Below are positions 8,327 to 16,440 of a DNA stretch of 64,000 bases, one piece after another. The notes below the pieces were generated by a model. That model was not told where the DNA came from, made no database searches, and saw only the letters and a list, made by a program, of their open reading frames with translations. Position numbers and translations under genes: made by a program. Positions within the stretch are counted from its first letter, which is position 1, and every line of letters begins with the position of its first letter. The DNA lies in assembly GCF_022919715.1 (NCBI RefSeq), contig NZ_CP095042.1, positions 1,550,001-1,614,000 on the forward strand. Direction: 5' to 3'. The DNA is from Agromyces sp. H17E-10 (GTDB lineage Bacteria; Actinomycetota; Actinomycetes; Actinomycetales; Microbacteriaceae).

Positions 8327-9247
8327 TCAGTTCTCCGGGTGGATGCGCGACCAGTCGCGCTTCACGCTCACGACCGTGTAACCCCGATCGGATGCTGCGG
8401 CCAACGCCTGCTCGGCTCCCTTGTCGTACGGGGTGTCGCGCCCCTGGTCGTCGTCGTGGTGGATGAGCAGGGCGAGTCCGCCGCCCTTGCGCGCGAAGTC
8501 GAGCATCGGCTGGTCGCCGTTCGAGTTGCCGCCCGCGATGAGCGGCCGGCGGCCGATGCGGCTCCAGATGCGCACGGGCTTCTCGGGGCCGTCATCGAAG
8601 AAGTCGAGGCCCGCGGTGTAACGCACGTCGCCCGAGTCGGCGTCGTACGCGAGCCCGAGGGCGGAGCCGACGACCCGCTCGGGCGGGATGCCGTAGTACT
8701 GCTCGGTCATCGGCCGCATGAAGTCCCGCTCGCCGCCCGAGACGATGTAGACGGTGAACCCGTTCGCCTCGAGGTACCGCAGCAGCTCGATCATCGGCGA
8801 GTAGACCGCGTCGGCGTACGGGGTGCCGAGGGTGAGGTGCTTCGCCGTCTCGTAGAACTCCGACACCGACGCGGCGTAGTCCTCGACGCTCATGCCGGCG
8901 GTGACGCCGACGAGCGAGCCGATGAGCACCTTGAGGTCGCTGTCGTCGCCCGCGTAGTGCTTGTCGATCGCGCCGCCGAGCCAGGCGAAGTCACCCGTGA
9001 CGGCGGCCTTGTACGGCTGCTTGTCGGCGAGCGACGGGTCGGCGGTCGCCTGCGCCCGCCACTGCTCGACGATGTAGTGCAGCTGCGTCGGCATGGGCTT
9101 CTCGGTCCAGAGCGTGCCGTCGTTGTCGAACACGGCGACGCGCTCGGCCTCGGGCACGGCGTCGGGGCCCGTGGTCACCTGCTCGACGAAGGCGACGATC
9201 GCGTCACGCGTCGGGCCCTCGGCCCAGGACGGCAGGGAGTTCGGCAC
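8327..9247 (-). CDS. HAD-superfamily phosphatase
   Basis: 306 residues. HAD motif I is FDNDGTLW with nucleophile Asp41 and acid Asp43; motif II is YIVSGG; later motifs sit in RPLIAGGNSNGD. This pattern resembles the phosphoserine-phosphatase-like branch. GTG at 9247 is preferred over the longer ORF because GAGGAG lies 7-9 nt upstream and the added N-terminus looks unnatural. It lies between the sulfatase and the SulP permease on the same strand, suggesting a shared transcript. No signal peptide is seen, so it is cytoplasmic; the substrate is unknown. Confidence 0.85.
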   Translation of the reverse strand: MPNSLPSWAEGPTRDAIVAFVEQVTTGPDAVPEAERVAVFDNDGTLWTEKPMPTQLHYIVEQWRAQATADPSLADKQPYKAAVTGDFAWLGGAIDKHYAGDDSDLKVLIGSLVGVTAGMSVEDYAASVSEFYETAKHLTLGTPYADAVYSPMIELLRYLEANGFTVYIVSGGERDFMRPMTEQYYGIPPERVVGSALGLAYDADSGDVRYTAGLDFFDDGPEKPVRIWSRIGRRPLIAGGNSNGDQPMLDFARKGGGLALLIHHDDDQGRDTPYDKGAEQALAAASDRGYTVVSVKRDWSRIHPEN

Positions 9248-9267
9248 GGGGTCTCCTCTCGAGACGG

Positions 9268-9302
9268 GGAACGGGGGTGCGAGGCATCCGCACCCCCGTT
9301 CC
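9268..9302. terminator. Hairpin between sulfatase and HAD genes
   Basis: Perfect 14-bp stem (GGAACGGGGGTGCG with its complement) and 7-nt loop in the 76-bp gap. No U run follows, so it may attenuate or protect rather than end transcription. Confidence 0.6.
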
Positions 9303-9323
9303 GCCATTGTGGCAGCGGGTCGG

Positions 9324-11666
9324 TCAGTCGCGGGCGTACGCCGCCGCGAGGTGCGCCTCGAGGTCGACGTAGGCGTCGTCGGCGATGTCGAAGACGACCT
9401 TCGCGATCTCACCCCCCGTGAAGTCGAACCCGTAGCCGTAGAGCGACGACACCGGGTCGGCGCTGTCGCGCCCGATCGTGAGGCCCTCGCCGCAGAGCGA
9501 GAAGTGGCCGAGCACGGTGCGGATGGGCTTCTCGTCGACCTGCTGGTCGTCGATGTACAGCCGCGCCGGCCCCTTCGGCTCGCGGTAGTCGCCGATGCCC
9601 TCCTTCACGAACTCGACGCCGATGATGTGCTTGCCCGAGGTCGGCGCGGGCGCCGACAGACGGTCTTCCGGCGGGATGCCGAGGAAGTTGTACACGTAGT
9701 GCACCTGGCCGTCCTTCACGAGGAGCGCGTGCCCACCGAACCGGGAGCCATGGGCGAAGATCACGCCCTCGGTCTCGGGAGTGAACTCGATCTCGGCCGC
9801 GACCTTGTACGACCCGCCGTGCACATTCGCCGCGCTGCGCTCGGGGATCTCGCTCGTACCCGGGTAGTAGACGAATTTCCCCGACGGCGGCGCCGGCTGG
9901 TGGAACTCCATGTGCACGAAGGTCTCGAAGTCCTTGGGGTTGCCGATGATCTGCAGGTCGTTCAACGGCAGCACGTTGTTGGCCTTCGCCTCCTCGAACC
10001 AGAGCGCCTTCAGGTCCTCGAGCTTGTCGGGGTGCGCGGCGGCGAGGTTCTTCGCCTCGGACCGGTCGACCTCGGTGTGGTAGAGCTCCCATTCGTCGTC
10101 GGCGAAGTTGCTCCGACCGCTGAGCGGACCGTGCACGGTGACGGCCTTCCAGCCGTCGTGCCAGATGCCGCGCTGGCCGAACATCTCGTAGTACTGCGTG
10201 CGCTTGTTGGTCGGTGCGTCGGGCGCGGCGTCGAACGACGGCACCATCGAGACACCCGCGAGCGGCGACTGCTCGACCCCGTTGTACGTGTCGGGGAACT
10301 CGACGCCGCACGCCTCGAGAATGGTCGGCACGATGTCGGTCGAGTGGTGGTACTGGTGCCGCACCTCGCCGCGCGCCTCGATTCCGGCAGGCCACGAGAT
10401 CACGAGCGGGTCGGCGATGCCGCCCTGGTAGGTATAGCGCTTGAACATCTTGTACGGCGTCGTGAACGCCGCCGCCCACCCGGTCGGGTAGTGGTTGTAC
10501 GTGTCGGGCGAGCCGAGCTTGTCGACGAGCTTGAGGTTCTCCTCGAGCGAGTCGGGATAGCCGCCGAAGATCTTGCCCTCGTTGACCGAGCCGTTCGGCG
10601 ACCCCTCGCCCGAGGCGCCGTTGTCGGCGCAGTAGATGACGAGCGTGTTGTCGAGCTGACCCGACTCCTCGAGGTAGTCGATGATGCGGCCGACCTGCGC
10701 GTCGGTGTATTCGCTGAAGCCCGCGTACACCTCCGCCATGCGGCAGAACATGTTCTTCTGCTCGTCGCTCAGCGTGTCCCACGGCAGCACCTCGTCGCTC
10801 TGCGAGAAGGTGCCGTCGGGCATCGGGTTCAGGTCGGTGAGCACCGTGTCGGCGGGCAGGATGCCGCGCTCGACCATGCGCGGAAGCACCCACTCGCGAT
10901 ACGCCTCGTAACCGTCGTCGAACTTGCCCTTGTACTTGTCGATGTACTCCTGCGGCGCGTGGTGCGGGGCGTGGTTCGCGCCCGGGCAGAACCACAGGTA
11001 CCAGGGCTTGTCGGGCTCGGTCTGCTTGACGTCGCGGATCATCTTGAGCGCCTGGTCGGCGAGGTCCTTCGACAGGTGATAGCCGTCCTCGGGCAGGTAC
11101 GGCTGATCGATGTAGCGATTGTCCTCGGCGAGCGAGGGGTACCAGTTGTTGGTCTCACCGCCGATGAAGCCGTAGAACCGGTCGTAGCCCTGGGCGAGCG
11201 GCCAGTTCTTCTTCGACGCGCCCGCCGTCCACTCGTCGATCGGCACGTTGTGGTTCTTGCCGACCCAGAACGTCGACCATCCGGCGTCGCGCAGCACGTT
11301 CGCCATCGTCGCGTTCGACGGCGGGATGTGCGAGCTGTAGCCGGGAAAGCCCGTCGACGACTCCGAGATCGACGCGAACCCGTTCGAGTGGTGGTTGCGC
11401 CCAGTGAGGAACGTCGAGCGCGTCGGCGAGCACAGCGCCGTCGTGTGCCACTGCGAGTACGTCAAGCCGTTCTTCGCGAGCCGTTCCATCGTCGGCATCT
11501 CGATGCGACCGCCGTACGGCGACCAGGCGGCCATGCCGGTGTCGTCGTAGAGCACGACGAGCACGTTCGGCGCCCCTTCGCGAGGCTTCGACGGAAGGAA
11601 CGCCTCCCAGTCGCCCTGCGAGTCTCGAACGTCGAGTTCGATCTTCCCCTTGAATTCACGCACCAC
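9324..11666 (-). CDS. Type I (formylglycine-dependent) arylsulfatase
   Basis: 780-residue sulfatase hydrolysing sulfate esters. The metal-site start NVLVVLYDDTG, the signature CSPTRSTFLTG with Cys79 as the formylglycine precursor (CxPxR), and the downstream VGKNHN and YCADNGASGEG blocks match the large arylsulfatase A-like group. There is no Sec or Tat signal peptide, so it appears cytoplasmic. The C-terminal 200 residues are a beta-rich extension seen in long sulfatases. The matching FGE lies at 5408. GTG GTG at 11666 is the predicted start. Sulfatase, phosphatase and SulP permease run in one direction, consistent with a sulfur-scavenging unit (inference). Confidence 0.93.
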   Translation of the reverse strand: MVREFKGKIELDVRDSQGDWEAFLPSKPREGAPNVLVVLYDDTGMAAWSPYGGRIEMPTMERLAKNGLTYSQWHTTALCSPTRSTFLTGRNHHSNGFASISESSTGFPGYSSHIPPSNATMANVLRDAGWSTFWVGKNHNVPIDEWTAGASKKNWPLAQGYDRFYGFIGGETNNWYPSLAEDNRYIDQPYLPEDGYHLSKDLADQALKMIRDVKQTEPDKPWYLWFCPGANHAPHHAPQEYIDKYKGKFDDGYEAYREWVLPRMVERGILPADTVLTDLNPMPDGTFSQSDEVLPWDTLSDEQKNMFCRMAEVYAGFSEYTDAQVGRIIDYLEESGQLDNTLVIYCADNGASGEGSPNGSVNEGKIFGGYPDSLEENLKLVDKLGSPDTYNHYPTGWAAAFTTPYKMFKRYTYQGGIADPLVISWPAGIEARGEVRHQYHHSTDIVPTILEACGVEFPDTYNGVEQSPLAGVSMVPSFDAAPDAPTNKRTQYYEMFGQRGIWHDGWKAVTVHGPLSGRSNFADDEWELYHTEVDRSEAKNLAAAHPDKLEDLKALWFEEAKANNVLPLNDLQIIGNPKDFETFVHMEFHQPAPPSGKFVYYPGTSEIPERSAANVHGGSYKVAAEIEFTPETEGVIFAHGSRFGGHALLVKDGQVHYVYNFLGIPPEDRLSAPAPTSGKHIIGVEFVKEGIGDYREPKGPARLYIDDQQVDEKPIRTVLGHFSLCGEGLTIGRDSADPVSSLYGYGFDFTGGEIAKVVFDIADDAYVDLEAHLAAAYARD

Positions 11667-11683
11667 CGCGCACTCCCCTTCTA

Positions 11684-11715
11684 ACGAACGAGGGCAGACC
11701 CGTGCCCCCGTTCGT
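11684..11715. terminator. Imperfect hairpin downstream of glutaredoxin
   Basis: ACGAACG plus GGGCA pair with TGCCC plus CGTTCGT with one mismatch. It lies between the glutaredoxin stop and the sulfatase start on the minus strand, so it could end the glutaredoxin transcript. Confidence 0.5.
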
Positions 11716-11781
11716 CACCCTAGCCACGGGCGTGAGGCGGGCGCTAGGGATTCACGGCGAACTCGACGTGACGAGCAAGGC

Positions 11782-12051
11782 TCAGGACTTCGCGCAGATC
11801 GCGGTCTTCAGCCGCACCGGGTCGACCCGCCAGTAGTCGTGCACCTCGCCGTCGATGAGCAGCACCGGGATCTCCTCGGCGTAGCGGTTGCGCAGCGCCT
11901 CGTCGTCGAGGATCGACAGTTCGTCGAGGGAGACGTCGCACGCGTCATCCCGCTCGAATTCGGCCATGACGGCCTGCACGACCTCGCGCGCGTCGTCGCA
12001 GAGGTGGCAGCCGGGCTTGCCGATGAGGGTGAGCTGGATGTCTCGGGCCAT
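11782..12051 (-). CDS. Glutaredoxin-family protein
   Basis: 89-residue thioredoxin-fold protein opening MARDIQLTLIGKPGCHLCDD with a CxxC site (Cys16 and Cys19 region) and a short DxEVHDYWRV tail (DUF836-like glutaredoxin). It probably reduces or senses thiols in the cytoplasm. The ATG is 6 nt after TACGAT, consistent with leaderless expression. It stands alone, separated from bS22 by a repeat pair. Substrate unknown. Confidence 0.87.
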   Translation of the reverse strand: MARDIQLTLIGKPGCHLCDDAREVVQAVMAEFERDDACDVSLDELSILDDEALRNRYAEEIPVLLIDGEVHDYWRVDPVRLKTAICAKS

Positions 12052-12075
12052 GCCTCGATCGTACGTCGGTGCTCG

Positions 12076-12160
12076 GTCGGTCGAGTAGGCGCGAAGCGCC
12101 GTATCGAGACCACCGCCCGACGCCGTGGTCTCGATACGCGCTCCGCGCTACTCGACCGAC
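12076..12160. repeat. Inverted pair of family A REP-like elements
   Basis: Two elements head to head: GTCGGTCGAGTAG ... CGTATCGAGACCAC, an 11-nt centre, then GTGGTCTCGATACGC ... CTACTCGACCGAC. The whole could fold into a long cruciform or RNA hairpin. It sits between the glutaredoxin start and the bS22 terminator. Confidence 0.85.
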
Positions 12161-12176
12161 GGTCCCGCAGACAGCG

Positions 12177-12208
12177 AAAAGCGCCGAACCCCGAAGGGGC
12201 TCGACGCT
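12177..12208 (-). terminator. Rho-independent terminator of bS22
   Basis: On the minus strand, a 13-bp stem AGCGTCGAGCCCC with complement (two G:U pairs), cUUCGg-type loop, then TTTT. Confidence 0.85.
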
Positions 12209-12229
12209 CAGCTGCAGTCGCTCGCGCGA

Positions 12230-12328
12230 CTACTTCTTGTTGCGACGCTGGTGGCGCGTCTTGCGAAGAAGCTTGCGGTGCTTCTTCTTCGCCATGCGCT
12301 TGCGACGCTTCTTGATGACGGAACCCAT
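12230..12328 (-). CDS. 30S ribosomal protein bS22 (AURKAIP1/COX24 domain)
   Basis: 32-residue, extremely basic protein starting MGSVIKKRRKRMAKKKHR and ending in Arg, Asn and Lys, matching the actinobacterial bS22 protein found in the mycobacterial small subunit near the decoding centre. Too short for most gene callers. ATG at 12328, TAG at 12230, and its own UUCG-loop terminator follows at once, so it is a single-gene unit. High Lys/Arg and short length are normal for the family. Confidence 0.92.
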   Translation of the reverse strand: MGSVIKKRRKRMAKKKHRKLLRKTRHQRRNKK

Positions 12329-12444
12329 CAGAACCTCACAGAGAAAGATCGTGCCGGCCGCGCGTGCCGCAGCCGAAGGCAGAAAGCCTCGGAGTAGTCT
12401 AGCCGATTCGCAGAGCGTTCTCGTTCACCCGGTACCGTCGAGTG

Positions 12445-12954
12445 ATGCAGAGCCCCGACCTCACCATCCGTTCGACGACCGCCGACGACTGGCAGGCGGT
12501 GCGCGCGCTGCGCCTCGAGATGCTGCGCGACTACCCGATCGCCTATGCCGAGACGCTCGAGCAGGCGCTCGACGTCGACGAGGCGGGCTGGCGCCTGCGC
12601 GGCGCGCGCGGCACCACGGCCGGGCAGACCTCGATCGTCGCGATCGACGGCACGCGATGGGTCGGGCACATGGGCGGGTACATCCCGGATGCCGCGTCGG
12701 GCCCGTTGCTCGTCGGCGTCTACGTCGCACCCGACCACCGCGGCGACGCCGCCGGCACCTCGCGTCGGCTGCTCGACGCGGTCGAGGCGTGGGCCCTCGG
12801 CTACGGTTCGACCCTCCGGCTCGAGGTGCACGAGACGAATGCGCGGGCGATCCGGTTCTACGAGAAGCTCGGCTTCACGTTCACCGGCCGGAACCGCCCC
12901 TACGAGCTCGAGCCGGGCGGCCTCGAGCTCGAGATGATCAAGCCGCTGCGCTGA
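12445..12954 (+). CDS. GNAT-family N-acetyltransferase
   Basis: 169-residue acetyl-CoA-dependent transferase. It has the GNAT acetyl-CoA loop region VAPDHRGDAAGTSRRLL and the C-terminal NARAIRFYEKLGFTFTGR block. ATG at 12445 is preferred over the GTG three bases earlier because it lies exactly 6 nt after TACCGT, the pattern of leaderless starts in this window. Substrate unknown. No operon partner: bS22 diverges upstream and DUF1772 has its own promoter downstream. Confidence 0.88.
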   Translation: MQSPDLTIRSTTADDWQAVRALRLEMLRDYPIAYAETLEQALDVDEAGWRLRGARGTTAGQTSIVAIDGTRWVGHMGGYIPDAASGPLLVGVYVAPDHRGDAAGTSRRLLDAVEAWALGYGSTLRLEVHETNARAIRFYEKLGFTFTGRNRPYELEPGGLELEMIKPLR

Positions 12955-13128
12955 CGCGCCGTCCGGCCCTGCCCGCCGAGCCGCCGAGTCGCCGAGTCGC
13001 CGAAGAGTGCTGCCCGACGCGAGACGAAGCGCATGTTCTGGCGACTCGCTGGGCGCGGCGCACGCGGGCGCGGCCCGCGGTGTGGACAACGCTTCCCGCA
13101 GCAGGGCGTTCTCCGACAGACTGGCCCG

Positions 13129-13620
13129 ATGGACCTCCTCTTCCTCGTGCTGCTCGTGCTCGCGATCGTCGGCACCGGAATCGTCTCCGGCGTGTTCTTC
13201 GCCTTCTCGGGGTTCGTCATGCAGGGTCTCGACCGGCTGCCGCCCGCCGACGCAGCGCGTGCGATGCGGGAGATCAACGTCACGGCACCGCGTCCGCCGC
13301 TCATGCTCGCGCTCTTCGGCACCGGCCTGGTGCTCGTCGCGATCGTGGTGCTCGTGTTCGCCTTCACTGGCCGGATCGCCGGCAACGGTTGGTGGATGAC
13401 CGCCGCCGCGATCATCTACGTGGTCGGGGCGATCGGGGTCACCGCCGGCGCGAACGTCCCGCGCAACAACCGCCTCGCGGCAGTGTCCGAGACGGATGAC
13501 GCGGCGCTGGGCGCGGCATGGCGCGAGTTCCGCCCGGGCTGGGTCGCCTGGAACCACGTGCGCTGGCTCACGTCGGCGGCGGCGTGCGTGTGCCTCGTCG
13601 TCGCACTACTCCTGCGATAG
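13129..13620 (+). CDS. DUF1772 (anthrone-oxygenase-like) membrane protein
   Basis: 163 residues with about four membrane helices (near 3-25, 54-76, 82-105, 139-160) and the family pattern GVFFAFSGFVMQGLDRLPP, REINVTAP and NVPRNNRL. DUF1772 proteins include fungal anthrone oxygenases, but most bacterial members are uncharacterised. ATG at 13129 lies 6 nt after CAGACT; the longer reading frame upstream is discarded because it is Arg/Gly-rich and lacks the helix. Confidence 0.85.
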   Translation: MDLLFLVLLVLAIVGTGIVSGVFFAFSGFVMQGLDRLPPADAARAMREINVTAPRPPLMLALFGTGLVLVAIVVLVFAFTGRIAGNGWWMTAAAIIYVVGAIGVTAGANVPRNNRLAAVSETDDAALGAAWREFRPGWVAWNHVRWLTSAAACVCLVVALLLR

Positions 13621-13686
13621 ATCGCACTCGCGGGATCTCGACGCGCCTCCGGCTCCGCCGGCCCTTCTGGACCGGCGAGCGAGGCG

Positions 13687-14115
13687 CTACTTGCGCTTGA
13701 CGGCGGCCGTGACCTGGTGCGCGGTCTCGGCGAACGCCTTGCCGATCTTCGATGCGAACGCGCGCTGCTCGTCGTTGAGCGCCTCGTCGTGCGAGTCGGC
13801 GCCGGCCAGTGTCGCCGCATCGGCCGCGGCATCCGATGCCGTGAAGGGAATGAGCCAGTCTTCGATCGTCTCGAGCGGGGCGCGGTCGAGCCGGTAGTAC
13901 CGGTGCTGGCCCTCTTCGCGAACGGCCACGAGGCCCGACTCGCGCAGCACCTTCAGGTGCTTCGAGACGGTGGGCTGACTCGTGCCGAGCGCCGCGACGA
14001 TCTCGGAGACGCTGATCTCGCCGCCCGACTGCGGCACCGTCGACTCGCGCTCGAGCAGCACGGCGAGGATGTCGCGTCTGGTCGCGTCCGCCACGACGTC
14101 GAAGATGTCAGCCAT
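13687..14115 (-). CDS. ArsR-type winged-helix transcriptional regulator
   Basis: 142 residues. The HTH runs through ATRRDILAVLLER, VSEIVAALGTSQPTVSKHLKVLRESGLV, and the wing is REEGQHRYYRL. There is no Cys metal-binding pair in helix 3, so it is probably not a classical metal sensor. A charged C-terminal tail (residues 90-142) is extra to the core. ATG is 6 nt after TACCCT (leaderless). It diverges from the K+ transporter operon across 72 bp, so it might regulate that operon (inference). Confidence 0.85.
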   Translation of the reverse strand: MADIFDVVADATRRDILAVLLERESTVPQSGGEISVSEIVAALGTSQPTVSKHLKVLRESGLVAVREEGQHRYYRLDRAPLETIEDWLIPFTASDAAADAATLAGADSHDEALNDEQRAFASKIGKAFAETAHQVTAAVKRK

Positions 14116-14187
14116 GCCCCAAGGGTAGTCATTCGAGGCGGGGAGTACCATGACACTCGCGCTTGGTGACGACTGACAGGGGGGTCG

Positions 14188-15633
14188 ATGCGCGCAGAGC
14201 GAGTGAGCCGCCTCGGTGGGGTCGACCATCGCTCGTGGCTCGGACGCCTGCGCGACGGCGTCGACGCCTTCATGAAGAGCTCGCCGTCGCGCTTCGCGAT
14301 CGTGGTGTTCGCCGCGCTCATCCTGCTGTTCACCCTGCTGTTCTCGCTGCCGATCGCGCGAGCGGGCGAGGGTTCGGGGGCTCCCCTCCACGATGCGCTG
14401 TTCACGGCCGTCTCGGTCATCTGCGTCACGGGCCTCGCGACCGTCGACATGGCGACGTACTGGTCGCCCTTCGGGCATGCCCTCGTGTACATCGGCGTCA
14501 ACATCGGCGGTGTCGGCGTACTCACCCTGGCGACCACGCTCGGCTTCGTCATCTCGCGGCGGCTCGGGCTGCGCGCGAAGCTCATGGCAGCGAGCGACAC
14601 CAACCCCTCTCGCATCCACGTGGGTCCGGTCGCCGAGCGCCAGGCCGTGCGTCTCGGCGAGGTCGGCGGGCTGCTCTTCACCGTCGCCGTCAGCGCGTTG
14701 GTCATCGAGGGCGTCATCGCGGTCGCGCTGATGCCGAGCATGCTCGCCGCGGGATACGACGCCGGCCATTCGATCTGGTACAGCCTCTACTACTCGGCCA
14801 TGGCGTTCACGAACACGGGCTTCTCACCGAACCCCGGCGGGCTCCTGCCCTTCGAGCACGACTACTGGATGCAGACCATGCTCATGCTGGGCGTGTTCCT
14901 CGGAGCGCTCGGCTTCCCGGTGATCTTCGCGCTCGCCCGCGCCTGGCGCACCCCGCGCAAGTGGAGCGTGCACGTCAAGCTCACGCTCACCACGACGACG
15001 ATCCTGCTCGTGGCGGGCGCCGCGATGTTCCTGCTGCTCGAGCACGCCAACCCGAAGACGTACGGCCACCTCGACGCGGGGCCGACGATCTTCCAGTCGT
15101 TCTTCATGTCGATGATGACGAGATCGGGCGGCTTCGCGACGATCGACATGCACGACCTCTACGGGTCGAGCCAGCTCGTCTCGAGCATGCTCATGTTCAT
15201 CGGCGGCGGCTCCGCGTCGACCGCGGGCGGCATCAAGGTGACGACGCTCGCCGTGCTGTTCCTCGCCGCGTTCGCCGAGGCGCGAGGCAATCCCTCGATG
15301 GAGGCGTTCGGCCGCCGCATCCCCCGCGACATGCTGCGCCTGTCGGTGAGCGTCGTGCTGTGGGGTGCGACGATCGTCGCGGGGGCGTCGATCGCGATCC
15401 TGCAGATCACGAAGGCGCCGTTCGAGAACGTGCTGTTCGACGTCATCTCGGCGTTCGCGACCTGCGGCCTGTCGACCGGGCTCACCGCCGAACTCCCGCC
15501 CGAGGGCGTGTACGTCATGGCCGCGACCATGTTCATGGGCCGCGTCGGCACCGTGACCCTCGCCGCGGCGCTCGCCGCGAGCCAGCGCCGCCAGCTGTTC
15601 AAACGACCGGAAGAGAGGCCCATCGTTGGTTGA
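14188..15633 (+). CDS. TrkH/KtrB-family potassium channel subunit
   Basis: 481-residue K+ translocating subunit with four pore-loop repeats; filter-like segments occur at AVSVICVTGLATVD, YYSAMAFTNTGFSPNPG, SMMTRSGGFATID and VISAFATCGLSTGL. An N-terminal cytoplasmic stretch precedes the first helix near residue 35. GGGGGG lies just ahead of the ATG. It overlaps the regulatory subunit gene by 8 nt. Together they form a Ktr/Trk low-osmolarity K+ uptake system complementary to Kdp at 19.8 kb. Confidence 0.94.
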   Translation: MRAERVSRLGGVDHRSWLGRLRDGVDAFMKSSPSRFAIVVFAALILLFTLLFSLPIARAGEGSGAPLHDALFTAVSVICVTGLATVDMATYWSPFGHALVYIGVNIGGVGVLTLATTLGFVISRRLGLRAKLMAASDTNPSRIHVGPVAERQAVRLGEVGGLLFTVAVSALVIEGVIAVALMPSMLAAGYDAGHSIWYSLYYSAMAFTNTGFSPNPGGLLPFEHDYWMQTMLMLGVFLGALGFPVIFALARAWRTPRKWSVHVKLTLTTTTILLVAGAAMFLLLEHANPKTYGHLDAGPTIFQSFFMSMMTRSGGFATIDMHDLYGSSQLVSSMLMFIGGGSASTAGGIKVTTLAVLFLAAFAEARGNPSMEAFGRRIPRDMLRLSVSVVLWGATIVAGASIAILQITKAPFENVLFDVISAFATCGLSTGLTAELPPEGVYVMAATMFMGRVGTVTLAAALAASQRRQLFKRPEERPIVG

Positions 15634-16294
15634 CAAGATCAGGCACGACGCCCCGGTGCTCGTGATCGGCCTCGGCCGGTTCGGCGCCGCCACTGCCGGA
15701 CAGCTCGACCGGCTCGGCCGCGAGGTGCTCGCGGTCGACACCGACGAGGGCCTCGTGCAGAAGTGGTCGGAGCGGGTCACCCACGCGGTGGTCGCCGACG
15801 CCAAGAACATCGACGCGCTCAAGCAGATCGGCGCCCAGGACTTCTCGATCGCCGTCTGCGCGGTCGGGTCGTCGATCGAGGCATCCGTGCTCATCACCGC
15901 GAACCTCGTCGACCTCAAGATCCCGCAGATCTGGGCGAAGGCGATCTCGGCGTCGCACGGGAAGATCCTGCAGCGCATCGGCGCGAACCACGTCATCTAT
16001 CCCGAGCGCGAGGCGGGCGAGCGCACCGCGCACCTCGTGTCGGGCCGCATGCTCGACTTCATCGAATTCGACGACGACTTCGCCCTCGTGAAGATGTACC
16101 CGCCGAAACCGATCCGCGGCAAGAACCTCACCGAGTCGGGCGTGCGCTCGAAGCACCGGGTCACCGTCGTCGGCGTGAAGAGCCCCGGCAAGCCGTTCAC
16201 GTACGCGACCGAGAGCACGGTCGTGTCGAACCACGACCTCATCATCGTGTCGGGCACCGAGGGCGACATCGAGCGGTTCGCGGCGCTCGAGTAG
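15626..16294 (+). CDS. TrkA/KtrA-family RCK regulatory subunit of K+ uptake
   Basis: 222 residues: an N-terminal RCK/TrkA-N Rossmann domain (VLVIGLGRFGAATAGQL at about 11-27; acidic VDTDEG tip) and a C-terminal TrkA-C domain (about 135-222). It gates the membrane subunit in response to nucleotide and perhaps c-di-AMP (family knowledge). The TTG start at 15626 overlaps the last 8 bases of the ktrB-like gene, an unusual start codon supported by the conserved opening and coupling. Confidence 0.93.
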   Translation: MVDKIRHDAPVLVIGLGRFGAATAGQLDRLGREVLAVDTDEGLVQKWSERVTHAVVADAKNIDALKQIGAQDFSIAVCAVGSSIEASVLITANLVDLKIPQIWAKAISASHGKILQRIGANHVIYPEREAGERTAHLVSGRMLDFIEFDDDFALVKMYPPKPIRGKNLTESGVRSKHRVTVVGVKSPGKPFTYATESTVVSNHDLIIVSGTEGDIERFAALE

Positions 16295-16319
16295 GCGGGC
16301 GCGGGATGCTGCGCGGCGA

Positions 16320-16361
16320 GGGGTCTCGATACGCTCCCTCGTCGCTACTCGACCACCGGGG
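16320..16361. repeat. REP-like element, family A
   Basis: GGGTCTCGATACGC, a short loop, then GTCGCTACTCGACCACCGG, a single copy in the gap before the ABC exporter operon. Confidence 0.8.
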
Positions 16362-16404
16362 GACGGGGGCGCCTGACCACCCCGTTAGGGTTCCGTTAGG
16401 AAGA

Positions 16405-16433
16405 TTCACAAATTTGTGAAACGAGCGTAACAT
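16405..16433 (+). promoter_or_regulatory. Promoter with embedded palindromic operator for ABC exporter operon
   Basis: TTCACA (-35, 16405-16410) is 17 bp from TAACAT (-10, 16428-16433), and the ATG follows after 7 nt. A perfect 16-bp palindrome TTCACAAATTTGTGAA (16405-16420) covers the -35 and part of the spacer, so a bound repressor would block polymerase. The MarR/GbsR gene at the end of the operon is the obvious candidate. Confidence 0.75.
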
Positions 16434-16440
16434 CACGCTC

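Noticed and set aside
9093..11684. 863-residue plus-strand ORF opposite the sulfatase
   Set aside because: It is Arg/Val/Glu-rich shadow of the high-GC sulfatase gene with no family motif; the minus-strand gene has full sulfatase signatures.
13633..13690. Possible further repeat copy between DUF1772 and ArsR genes
   Set aside because: Only GATCTCGACGCG and a terminal GCGCTACT resemble the family; too diverged to count.
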